DNA of 64,000 nt from the NCBI RefSeq assembly GCF_009600985.1, contig NZ_VDFP01000003.1, forward strand, positions 62,001 to 126,000, in the 5' to 3' direction. This document shows, piece after piece, positions 55,480 to 63,124 of this stretch. Each line of letters begins with the position of its first letter. Position 1 is the first letter of the stretch. Below the pieces are notes generated by a model. The model was not told where the DNA came from. It searched no databases and worked only from the letters and a program-made list of their open reading frames with translations. The position numbers and the translations under genes are program-made. The DNA comes from Companilactobacillus halodurans (lineage in GTDB: Bacteria > Bacillota > Bacilli > Lactobacillales > Lactobacillaceae).

Positions 55480-55496
55480 TATTGAGTGGGAATAAT
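55480..55496 (+). repeat. Right attachment-site copy (attR)
   Basis: TATTGAGTGGGAATAAT is identical to the guaA 3' end at 46011-46027 and lies 83 bases past the integrase remnant. Confidence 0.88.
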
Positions 55497-55513
55497 ATTT
55501 TGTAGAAAATATA

Positions 55514-55549
55514 AGAGCATCTCTGATTTTATTCAGAGGTGCTCTTTTT
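55514..55549 (+). terminator. Terminator just outside the right island end
   Basis: AGAGCATCTCTGA pairs with TCAGAGGTGCTCT; T residues follow. It is probably the original guaA terminator displaced by the island. Confidence 0.78.
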
Positions 55550-55756
55550 GTGGTTCGATAAATACACCAATTTTAAAATTTTGATTATATTTCTAAATTT
55601 GTAGAGTATAATCAAATTAATTATAAGTTTTTAAGGATTTTTTACTGGTAAGTGGAGAAAGACAGCCTCCTAAAAAAGGGGATGGTTTGGAATAATTAAA
55701 GTAATTAATAGTAGTGGTGATTTGTATAAATATTATTGAGGAGAAGGAAATACATA

Positions 55757-56305
55757 ATGAATAACAACGGTGATTTAAAGAAAAAAGGGAAATCTTCAAC
55801 TGAAAAGGTTATTATTGGACTTTTAGTAATAGCAATATTCGTTGCATTAAAAATTGGTCTTGGTAATTTAAATTTTTTTAATCCTATGCCTTCAGGATTA
55901 TCAAATACGGATAAAATCATGACCTATTTGGGAGAGAATAAAAAGAGTAATGAGCAAATTTCTATGACGTCGATGATGTCCCAGCTAAATTATAGCAACT
56001 ATAGAGATATACAGGAAAGACTGCAAACCGATCCAGTTATTTTTGTGATGAAAAATAAAGATACTGGTAGATATGTCTTCAAGTATAAGGATCATTATGT
56101 TTATTTAATTAAGGAAATAACAGACTTTTACCAGGACGATTCTTATAAATATATCTATTTTGTAGCTAGTATCAAAAAGAGTTCTGATGGCAAGCAGTAT
56201 GTGAAAGAAGTAAACACTAAGAAATATGATGATAGTAATGCAAAAGAAACAGATGGTTATTCTATACAAGATTACAATAATTATTATGGAACTGATGATA
56301 ATTAA
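55757..56305 (+). CDS. Small membrane-anchored protein, unknown
   Basis: A 182-residue protein from the ATG at 55757 (AAGGAAAT upstream). One hydrophobic helix (about 19-38) follows a Lys-rich cytoplasmic N-terminus. The remainder is extracellular, Tyr/Lys/Asp-rich (VYLIKEITDFYQDDSYKYIYF), with no Cys and no sorting signal. I do not recognise a family. It stands alone between the island and a surface-protein gene. Confidence 0.6.
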   Translation: MNNNGDLKKKGKSSTEKVIIGLLVIAIFVALKIGLGNLNFFNPMPSGLSNTDKIMTYLGENKKSNEQISMTSMMSQLNYSNYRDIQERLQTDPVIFVMKNKDTGRYVFKYKDHYVYLIKEITDFYQDDSYKYIYFVASIKKSSDGKQYVKEVNTKKYDDSNAKETDGYSIQDYNNYYGTDDN

Positions 56306-56353
56306 TATTTATACTTTGTATAGTTGTTAAAAGAAAATATTTTCCGACTTTTA

Positions 56354-56393
56354 TGAAAACGTTTTCAAATTTTGGTTGAACTGATGATATACT
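56354..56393 (+). promoter_or_regulatory. Perfect palindromic cre upstream of the surface-protein gene
   Basis: TGAAAACGTTTTCA (56354-56367) is a perfect cre palindrome. TATACT (56388-56393) is a good -10 box. Transcription would start near 56400, leaving a ~230-base untranslated leader before the gene. Confidence 0.75.
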
Positions 56394-56629
56394 GTAACCG
56401 TAAACAATGATGTAAATTGCTAGTTTGTATGTAATGTATTAAATAGGGCTTGGGTATTATTTCTATGTAAAATTAGTGATTCTTAGCCATCTACATCATA
56501 TAAATTTACTATGGGGAGGGGAAATGGAATAGTAAAAGTACATTTGTGATTTGAATGAATCTTGAGGATGAATCATGATAATAACATTCATTTTCTAATT
56601 AAGTAAATAAAAAAGGGGAGTTAGAAAGA
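56394..56629 (+). other. Long 5' leader of the surface-protein gene
   Basis: About 235 bases between the predicted start of transcription and the ATG, with no ORF of note and no riboswitch I can recognise. Long leaders that stabilise the message are common for abundant surface proteins. Confidence 0.4.
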
Positions 56630-57559
56630 ATGAATTTTAAAAAGAAGCGTCTTAATAAAGCATTAGAAGACAAAATTTATCGTGTTAAACTTGTACATTC
56701 AAAAAAGGGTTGGTTAGCTGTAGGATTAACTTTTATAACTCTATTTAGTGCTACTATGTTAAGTCAAAAGACTGTTGATGCATCAGCGGTTAATAATGTT
56801 GCCATTGCTAATTCAACTACAAGTAGCTCAGTTCAACTTTGGAATAATGTTACTAATAATGAAATTCACAAAGCTAATAGAGGACTTGCCAATGGTACAG
56901 CGTGGAAAACCGCTAAAGCCGTTAAGGGCGTTGATGGAGAAACATATCTACTTGTAGGTGTCAATGAATATGCTGATGCTAAACAAATGGATTTGTCTGA
57001 TGAAACATCATCACAAAATTTAACAGGTGTTTTACGTACTAGTTCTAGTAAATCAATTATAAGATTGTACACGAACCCATTAGCAGAAAATGGTGCCCAA
57101 CTTATTACAAATCGTGGATTGGCTAAAAATACAGATTGGAAGACTGATATAAAAGTTGTTGCAAATGGGGAAACATATTATCGTGTTGCTACTAATGAAT
57201 GGGTTAAAGCTAGCGATGCCTATTTGGTAGGTGAATCATCCAGAAGCAATAAGGCATATACAAAGAATGCACCAGATGAAAATACAAATAGTAATTCAAA
57301 TAGTTCAAATAATAATGGTGGTTCTACTCCAGAACCAGTGCAACAATCTACGATAACAACTAAGTATGTAGATGAAGACGGTAACGAAGTTGCCGATGCA
57401 AAGACTGAAAAAGCCAATAAAGGAGAGAAATATACTGCCAATTCAATTACAGTAGATGGATATACTTTAGATGGAGAAAGCAGCCAAACGATTGACTCAG
57501 TATCAGGCGATGCAACGTTGACTTTCAAATATACTAAGGATTCGGAACCAGTTGAATAA
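56630..57559 (+). CDS. Secreted surface protein with SLAP-type repeats and a MucBP-like domain
   Basis: A 309-residue exported protein. The N-terminus has a KxYKxGKxW-like signal (VHSKKGWLAVGL, then hydrophobic) ending near residue 50. Two SLAP-like repeats follow (about 65-125 and 140-205), each with NRGLA(N/K)(G/N)T.WK and a (Y/F)xVATNE(W/Y) ending. These bind cell-wall polymers non-covalently. After an Asn/Ser linker comes one MucBP-type domain (TTKYVDEDGNEVA ... TLTFKYTKD). There is no LPXTG. GGGGAG precedes the ATG. It shares the repeat type with the CAP protein at 60429-61499. Confidence 0.78.
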   Translation: MNFKKKRLNKALEDKIYRVKLVHSKKGWLAVGLTFITLFSATMLSQKTVDASAVNNVAIANSTTSSSVQLWNNVTNNEIHKANRGLANGTAWKTAKAVKGVDGETYLLVGVNEYADAKQMDLSDETSSQNLTGVLRTSSSKSIIRLYTNPLAENGAQLITNRGLAKNTDWKTDIKVVANGETYYRVATNEWVKASDAYLVGESSRSNKAYTKNAPDENTNSNSNSSNNNGGSTPEPVQQSTITTKYVDEDGNEVADAKTEKANKGEKYTANSITVDGYTLDGESSQTIDSVSGDATLTFKYTKDSEPVE

Positions 57560-57758
57560 TTTAATAATTATGATTGATAATTATTTAATATGATTTGCTA
57601 AAATTTATATAAAGATACATCGTATAAATTTTTGTAAAATCGGGAAATGAAGAAATTGATATCTATTTGAATTTTACTTCAAAGGATAGATTAATCCCTT
57701 AAGAGGTGATTTATTAGTACTTTGTCCAAATCGTATTAATTAATAATTTGAGTTTATC

Positions 57759-57786
57759 AAGTATCCTCATTGAGGGTACTTTTTTA
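57759..57786 (+). terminator. Terminator downstream of the SLAP/MucBP gene
   Basis: AGTATCCTCA and TGAGGGTACT pair; T residues follow. Confidence 0.75.
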
Positions 57787-57844
57787 TGTGTAGATCAAAA
57801 TTTATTCTCTTAATAAAATGGTCAAAATTTCTAAATCTATAGGA

Positions 57845-58476
57845 ATTTATTTATTTTCCAAAAATGCCCTCAAGATTACCATTGGAATATGGTAATAAGC
57901 AACTATATTTTTCTATAATGTTGTAATGGCAATACTTCCATATCCATTTACGATGAACGATTAATTGATAATTGTCATTTAAATCAATAGATACAGTTTT
58001 AATGGCTTGTCATTCTGAAAGGCTGTACTGATGTATAAAGTGTTCAATTATTGTCTTAAATAGTCTGTTGTGTATATCTGCATCAATAACTATAAATGTA
58101 AAAGGATTTTTACTGAACGGAATTCATCGAAACAAATATTTTCAGGTAAATGTTCACATTTATATAGAGTCTTCGTATTACCATACAAAATCTTGCCTAC
58201 AGTACTGGTCGAAATACCAATAATCTTAGTCGTGGAAAAGATTCTGTGTTTAACTTGTTTAGTCATTGTATGATTTTTGATCAATAAGTCACTGTGGGCA
58301 CCGTAGGTGCCTCCACAGTTCCTACACAAAAATCGTTGCTTCTTAATTACTAAATGATATTCAACACCATTAAAACTAGCCAGTCTTGCATTAGTAATTC
58401 TTTTACTATTTTTAACTAGTAGGTTCATTCCACCTTGAGGACATCTATGTAAGGTGTAAAATAATTGGGCGTTCAC
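57845..58476 (-). pseudogene. ISL3-family transposase remnant
   Basis: The minus strand reads in pieces: the N-terminal zinc-finger region (CPQGGMNLLVKNSKRI, VIKKQRFLCRNCGG) and FDEFRSVK from 58090-58476, then after a frame change VIDADIHNRLFKTII and QAIKTVSIDLNDN (with a stop between), then PYSNGNLEGIF near 57860. This is the ISL3 transposase order with the middle deleted, and the first zinc-finger Cys pair is damaged (CPQGG). Confidence 0.78.
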
Positions 58477-58829
58477 AATTCTTATGCGTTTTATAATTCT
58501 ACGTTTTTTTTATTTTGACATCTTTTACTGAAATAATTTTTATATTATTGTCTTTTATATCTAATGTACATAGTATAAAATTGCTTTGGGATATCATGTT
58601 CACCCCTGTTTGGTTTGGTTGCTTAAATCTTAATATGAGAACAGTGATGTTCTTTTCTACCATTAGTCAATAGAGAACCTGATATTGTTGGGTTCTCTTT
58701 TTTGATATTATGATATTAGGTAAGGGTCAGAGGATTCAAGGTATTGATATTTGAAAATTAGAATTCACTAAATAAAGCCTCATATATTATATTTTTTTAT
58801 GAGGTGGTAAAATGATAAGTGAGAGATGA
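58477..58829. other. Region between the ISL3 remnant and the IS110 element
   Basis: About 350 bases without a gene. Two hairpins are visible: GAGAACAGTGATGTTCTT (about 58637-58654) and AGAGAACC...GGTTCTCTTTTTT (58672-58703, terminator-like on the + strand). The right end of the IS110 element should lie here, but IS110 elements lack inverted ends, so I cannot fix the boundary. Confidence 0.5.
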
Positions 58830-60032
58830 TTAATGTTCGCCCGAGAACATTTTTGTATCATACATCTCATTGTTTAAAACTAGATGATATATCGTCTTTA
58901 TAAGATGATGTATAGCAGATATGACAATCTTCTTGGTTCCTTTGGAACCTGAAGATTGTCTTTTTCTCTTATAAACTAAATTGATGTTTGTTGGGATCAT
59001 TTTTGAAGCCGATATGATATTTAATATTGCTTTAAAAAGGATTTTACGAGCGTAAGCATTGCCACGCTTTCGTATGTGTTCTCCAGCTGTATAGTTACCA
59101 GATTCGTAATGAATAAGATCTATTCCTACGAATGCATTGATGGCATTTGAGCTATAAAACCTTCTGATATCTCCCCATTCGGCAGTCAAACAGACTGCCG
59201 TTTTGATTCCAATCCCTGGAATGCTTATTAGTATTTTTATTTCTGGTAGATTTTTAGATAGTTCAGCCATTTCACTGATCAATTGAGATTTCAAATGACT
59301 GATACGTTGAACCTCATGTGCATGATATCTTGCTTCTCTAATTTCATAATCAACATTGGTCATTAAAAAAGATTCTTTTGCCAGTTCGATTAATCGGCTG
59401 GCAATACGTTGAGAACGACCAACTCCCATATTTTTTGGAGTTGACTGTAATACTACTTTGGACAAGGTATAAATATCGTATTTCTTAACAAAATCAGATG
59501 ATGGAAATTTTTGTACAAGATTCCAATATAGATTTCCATTAGTGGAACTTAAGAGATTTTCTATTTCTGGGAATGTAATTGAAAGTATTTTATGTAGACG
59601 ATCCTTTTCACGGACAATGTCTTCATTTTGTTCTTGATAAAACCGTTCTAATGGATGTAGTTTTGAATAAATTGGGTCAGACAGTTCAGTAGGGTCATAA
59701 TGATGCATGGACATCGCTTTAGCGAGTCCAGGAGCATCAAGAGAATCAGTTTTATTATGTCTAAAACTATCCATGTCCTTCTTTGCACGTAAAGGATTGA
59801 TCCTTGTGAATCGATAATTTTCATGTAATAAATAATTTTTCAAACTTCTGGAATAAACTCCAGTAGATTCAAAGATTATTGATGGTTCTTTAAAAGGATT
59901 CAGCTCCTTGGCAAGGGTCTCAAATCCCTTGGCATTATTATTTATTTTGAATTGCTTTACAGGTTTTCCATCTACCAAAATAGCTATATTAGACGTAGTT
60001 TTACTAACATCGATCCCAAATATGAACTCCAT
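58830..60032 (-). CDS. IS110-family transposase (DEDD)
   Basis: A 400-residue transposase from the ATG at 60032 (AGGAGCG upstream); an open frame reaches 60176 without a site. The N-terminal RuvC-like DEDD domain begins FGIDVSKTTSNIAI (first Asp), with ESTGVYS and NKTDSLDA carrying further acidic residues. The C-terminal transposase_20 domain shows IPGIGIKTAVCLTAEWGDIRRF and the Ser-rich RKRGNAYARKILF region. It appears full length and potentially active. IS110 elements encode a bridge RNA in their non-coding end. Confidence 0.9.
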   Translation of the reverse strand: MEFIFGIDVSKTTSNIAILVDGKPVKQFKINNNAKGFETLAKELNPFKEPSIIFESTGVYSRSLKNYLLHENYRFTRINPLRAKKDMDSFRHNKTDSLDAPGLAKAMSMHHYDPTELSDPIYSKLHPLERFYQEQNEDIVREKDRLHKILSITFPEIENLLSSTNGNLYWNLVQKFPSSDFVKKYDIYTLSKVVLQSTPKNMGVGRSQRIASRLIELAKESFLMTNVDYEIREARYHAHEVQRISHLKSQLISEMAELSKNLPEIKILISIPGIGIKTAVCLTAEWGDIRRFYSSNAINAFVGIDLIHYESGNYTAGEHIRKRGNAYARKILFKAILNIISASKMIPTNINLVYKRKRQSSGSKGTKKIVISAIHHLIKTIYHLVLNNEMYDTKMFSGEH

Positions 60033-60229
60033 AAATATCGCTCCTATTAAAGTTTTATTCACTCTGGATACACTTATTTCAATTTTCAATACCCGGCATC
60101 TAGGCCAACAGACTTCGAACGGAATTAAAGTGAATCCTGTGAAGTTGCCAGTTTTTTTTACGACATCATGTGCCAAAGAGCCATTCGACTTTTATCAACT
60201 TCACTCTCATTTTACTTTCGAAAAGTAAA
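60033..60229 (-). ncRNA. Candidate IS110 bridge-RNA region upstream of the transposase
   Basis: About 200 bases directly upstream of the transposase start have no gene and are less AT-rich than their surroundings. In IS110-group elements the non-coding region at this side encodes the bridge RNA that guides target and donor recognition. I did not identify the guide loops or the element end, so this is a positional call only. Confidence 0.35.
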
Positions 60230-60270
60230 ATGAGGAATCACGATTCCGTCGAATCATGATTCCTCATAAA
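60210..60270 (-). terminator. Strong hairpins downstream of the CAP-domain gene
   Basis: TGAGGAATCA/TGATTCCTCA forms a 16-bp stem with one mismatch (60231-60266), next to CATTTTACTTTTCGAA/AAGTAAAATG (about 60209-60232). T-rich sequence follows on the minus strand. It is either the CAP gene terminator or part of the IS end. Confidence 0.55.
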
Positions 60271-60428
60271 TGTTAGTCTGTTTTTTTATCTAAAAGAGAA
60301 TAAAAACTGGTGTTGATTTATTCATCAACATCAGAAAATTTAAAATCATTTTTCTATGTCATATAAAAAATATTATTATTCACATTTTTTTGGGGGGGAT
60401 GTATTGATTTAAAATTATTTATTAGCGT

Positions 60429-61499
60429 CTACTTTGTAAATTCTTCAGCGACATAAAGAGTTCCATCTTGTGCATAATATGAGCCAATTCCAACTTTAGT
60501 GAATTTTGGTCTCATTAGGTTGACATAATGATTTTCTGTACCAGATTCTCCCTTGTAATTATCCATTACGACATATGCATAGTGTTCTGGAGTTTGCACT
60601 GATAATTGGTTCCAAGGTGTCCCAAAGAGGTTTTCACCATAATATGTTGATGTATTACCAACTTGTTTCAAAACAGTTTGTGCGTTTGTTCCGTCTGGAC
60701 GGGTGTGACTAAATAGTTCACTGACTTCTTTTGCACGAATTGAAGCAGCTTGCATCAACGATGAATCTTCAGTCAATGCTTCTTCACCATTTGAAGTTCT
60801 TTCTTTGTTGATTGAATTGAGAACAGCCGTATTTACTGCTGATATATTAGGTGTAGATGTTTCTTGTTGACTTGAACTACCTGAATTATTGTCATTGGTT
60901 CCAGTTGATGTATTTCCACTGTTGTTTGAATTGTTATTTGATGACGAATCAGAGTCATTAATGCCAAAGTCAGCGATATATTGCTTAGAGCCCTTGTCGC
61001 TGTTTAAAATTACATTGAATGAACCTTTGATATATTCGTGAGTCGATACTTGAAAGAAAGTGTCGCCATTTTTATTAGTAATAATCTTGCCGACTTTCCA
61101 AGCAGTGCCTTGTTGCAAAGCACGGTTAGAATTGCTATTAGTAGCGTCGTTATAAAGAGCTTGATCATGGTCGATGACATGAACGACGATGCCAGTATCT
61201 TGGCTAGTTTCTCCGTTCAATGATGAATCAGCTGCTCTTAAGTATTCATTCGTGGCAACTTGATACATTGTTTGATTATTGATAGTTAAGATTTTTCCAA
61301 CTACCCATGGTGAATTAGGTGCGAGAGCCCGATTGGTGACTTTTTCGCCTTGTTCAGTATAAAGTTGAGCAACTGAACCTGAGTGAACCGTTGCGACGGT
61401 GGCAGCTTTTGCATCATTTTGATTAAACAATAATGTCCCCGTTGTAGCCATTGCTAGTGCAGCAATGATACCTGCAGATTTTGAGATTGAAAGTTTCAT
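60429..61499 (-). CDS. Secreted CAP-domain protein with SLAP-type repeats
   Basis: A 356-residue exported protein. The signal peptide spans about 1-32 (ends NDAKAA). Two SLAP-like wall-binding repeats (about 45-95 and 105-160) have NRALAPNSPWVVGK and NRALQQGTAWKVGK. A Ser/Asn/Gly/Thr linker (about 178-220) follows. The CAP/SCP domain (about 225-356) shows NKERTSNGEEALTED, LFSHTRPDG, YGENLFG and HYVNLMRP, with the His and Glu residues of the CAP cavity. Function of bacterial CAP domains at the surface is largely unknown. Confidence 0.85.
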   Translation of the reverse strand: MKLSISKSAGIIAALAMATTGTLLFNQNDAKAATVATVHSGSVAQLYTEQGEKVTNRALAPNSPWVVGKILTINNQTMYQVATNEYLRAADSSLNGETSQDTGIVVHVIDHDQALYNDATNSNSNRALQQGTAWKVGKIITNKNGDTFFQVSTHEYIKGSFNVILNSDKGSKQYIADFGINDSDSSSNNNSNNSGNTSTGTNDNNSGSSSQQETSTPNISAVNTAVLNSINKERTSNGEEALTEDSSLMQAASIRAKEVSELFSHTRPDGTNAQTVLKQVGNTSTYYGENLFGTPWNQLSVQTPEHYAYVVMDNYKGESGTENHYVNLMRPKFTKVGIGSYYAQDGTLYVAEEFTK

Positions 61500-61655
61500 A
61501 ATTAATTTTCCTCCCTATATGTTGACTAATATTTGTCGACATTATTTATAAAATTAATTTTGTTTTGAAACAGGATTCATTTTGATTGTACGACCTTTTT
61601 GGAGGTAAGGGGAATCATATTTGAAAAATTAATATATTTTTTTATGTCATTATAC

Positions 61656-61695
61656 AAAAAAGAACATCTCTGATTAAACTCAGGGATGTTCTTTT
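61656..61695 (-). terminator. Terminator after the TetR gene
   Basis: AAAAGAACATCTCTGA pairs with TCAGGGATGTTCTTTT around a short loop, at the stop codon of the TetR gene. Confidence 0.8.
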
Positions 61696-62281
61696 ATTTT
61701 CCATTGAATCTGTCATATCCAGCACTAGTAAATTGATTGAGTAATTTCAATTCATGATACCAAGATTCATCTTTTATAAAGTGATGCCGTTTATTAATAG
61801 CAAATGATCCATGGATGGAATATGAGAAAAGAGCTTCTGCTTCTGATTTGCTAAATCCTGTTCGCTTTTGAATCTCAGGGATGATTGTAGGTTTTTCGTG
61901 CGTGATTATCCGCCCAATAATATAATCACTCAGGCTGGGATCCATTAGAAGTTTTTGATATTTGGGAGAGCCGGCAACTCGTTGACAAGCTGGGATAAGT
62001 GATTCATTTTCTTTAAAAGTATCTACAGTTGATTCGTTATCAGTTTTTGAAGACTCGTCGGATTCATTTGTAAAAAGCAGCGCATCATCTAAGACCGTAT
62101 TTAACACATCAGTCAAATCATCAAAATGCAGATAAAAGGTTGACCGATTTATTGATGCCTGTCGACATAGTTGAGCAACATTTATTTGTGAGTAAGGTTC
62201 TTTATCGATTAACTCAAGAAAGGATTCTTTAATTACATTGATTGTATAGATTGTACGGCGGTCAGTTTTACGATTATTCAT
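61694..62281 (-). CDS. TetR-family regulator
   Basis: A 195-residue regulator. The N-terminal HTH shows INVAQLCRQASINRSTFYLHFDDLTDVL, and the C-terminal helical ligand domain is complete. It is closely similar at the N-terminus to the truncated TetR at 48587-48841. It is divergent from two sirtuin-like genes. The inverted repeat GATACATAGTGTATC (62386-62400) between them is the likely operator. Confidence 0.85.
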   Translation of the reverse strand: MNNRKTDRRTIYTINVIKESFLELIDKEPYSQINVAQLCRQASINRSTFYLHFDDLTDVLNTVLDDALLFTNESDESSKTDNESTVDTFKENESLIPACQRVAGSPKYQKLLMDPSLSDYIIGRIITHEKPTIIPEIQKRTGFSKSEAEALFSYSIHGSFAINKRHHFIKDESWYHELKLLNQFTSAGYDRFNGK

Positions 62282-62385
62282 TTATAAAACTCCTCAACAG
62301 ATTTTCAAAATTGTTTATAAGCATAAAAAATAAGAAAAAGTGTGCTTAACTTCATTTCAAAAGTTAGCTACATTATAAACAATTC

Positions 62386-62400
62386 GATACATAGTGTATC
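62386..62400. promoter_or_regulatory. Candidate TetR operator
   Basis: GATACATAGTGTATC, with arms GATAC and GTATC, lies between the divergent TetR and sirtuin-like genes. Confidence 0.55.
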
Positions 62401-62437
62401 AGATTATACAGTATATTGATAATTTTTAGGAGGAAAA

Positions 62438-63121
62438 ATGAATCCAGAAATAAAAAAGGCCCAAGAATTGCTTTTTGAGAGTGATGCAATCTTAATTACT
62501 GCAAGTAATGGGCTGTCAATCACAGAAGGATACAACATTTTTGCGGACGACAAGAATTTCCGAGCTTATTTTAATGAATTTAAGGCTCTTTATGGAATCA
62601 GCAGCGTGGTTCAAGGCGTATATGCGGAGTTGTCGCAAACTGAACATGATATTTTCATGAAGAAAGTCCATAAATATTTGATTGATGATTATCAACCAAA
62701 TCCAATTTTTGATGATATTAAAAAAATAGTTACAGATAAAGATTATTTCATAGTTACTTCCAACGCAGATACGCATTTTCAACTGAATGGATTTGACCCT
62801 AAGCATATTTGGGAAGTTGAAGGTAATTTAGATGGCATGGATATGAGAAGTAAAGAATGGAATCAACAACAACAATTTTGTCAGAGTTTTACTAGAAATA
62901 ATGAAAATAAGAAATTAGTTCAATTAGAGCTTGGTATTGGATCGCATAACCAAATGATTAAAGAGCCAATGATGGAAATGGTTGATAGCCATCCCAAGTG
63001 GTCATATATCACTTTAAATTTACCAAATGAAATTAGAGTAGCACCAGAAATAGCTGATCGGTCGGTTCCATTAGCTGGTGACATTAAGCAAACTTTGAGC
63101 AATTTATTGAAAGAGGATTAA
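62438..63121 (+). CDS. Sirtuin-like protein lacking the zinc site
   Basis: A 227-residue Sir2-fold relative. NAD-pocket features are recognisable: ILITASNGLSITEG replaces GAGxS..SGIP, VTSNADTHFQLNGF matches TxNxDxxH, and LELGIGSHNQM is the late loop. The residue where sirtuins have catalytic His (HG) reads VEGNLDG, a Glu, and the four zinc Cys are absent (single Cys at QFCQ). It may be a non-canonical NAD enzyme or a regulatory partner of the next gene, which starts 3 bp after its stop. GGAGG precedes the ATG. Confidence 0.75.
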   Translation: MNPEIKKAQELLFESDAILITASNGLSITEGYNIFADDKNFRAYFNEFKALYGISSVVQGVYAELSQTEHDIFMKKVHKYLIDDYQPNPIFDDIKKIVTDKDYFIVTSNADTHFQLNGFDPKHIWEVEGNLDGMDMRSKEWNQQQQFCQSFTRNNENKKLVQLELGIGSHNQMIKEPMMEMVDSHPKWSYITLNLPNEIRVAPEIADRSVPLAGDIKQTLSNLLKED

Positions 63122-63124
63122 GAA

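Larger units (their letters stand above)
46011..55496. mobile_element. Genomic island integrated at guaA, about 9.5 kb, decayed
   Basis: Bounded by the 17-bp direct repeats. Contents in order: LysR regulator, FAD oxidoreductase, TetR fragment, short ORF, interrupted aldo-keto reductase, MFS/MarR efflux pair, acetyltransferase, Mrr-like endonuclease, DUF3173 protein and integrase pseudogene. The integrase sits next to the right repeat as expected for an integrative element. No conjugation or replication genes are visible, so it is a cargo island or the remnant of a larger element. Confidence 0.8.

Noticed and set aside
58070..58273. 67-codon + strand frame
   Set aside because: It is antisense to the ISL3 transposase remnant, which has clear family motifs.
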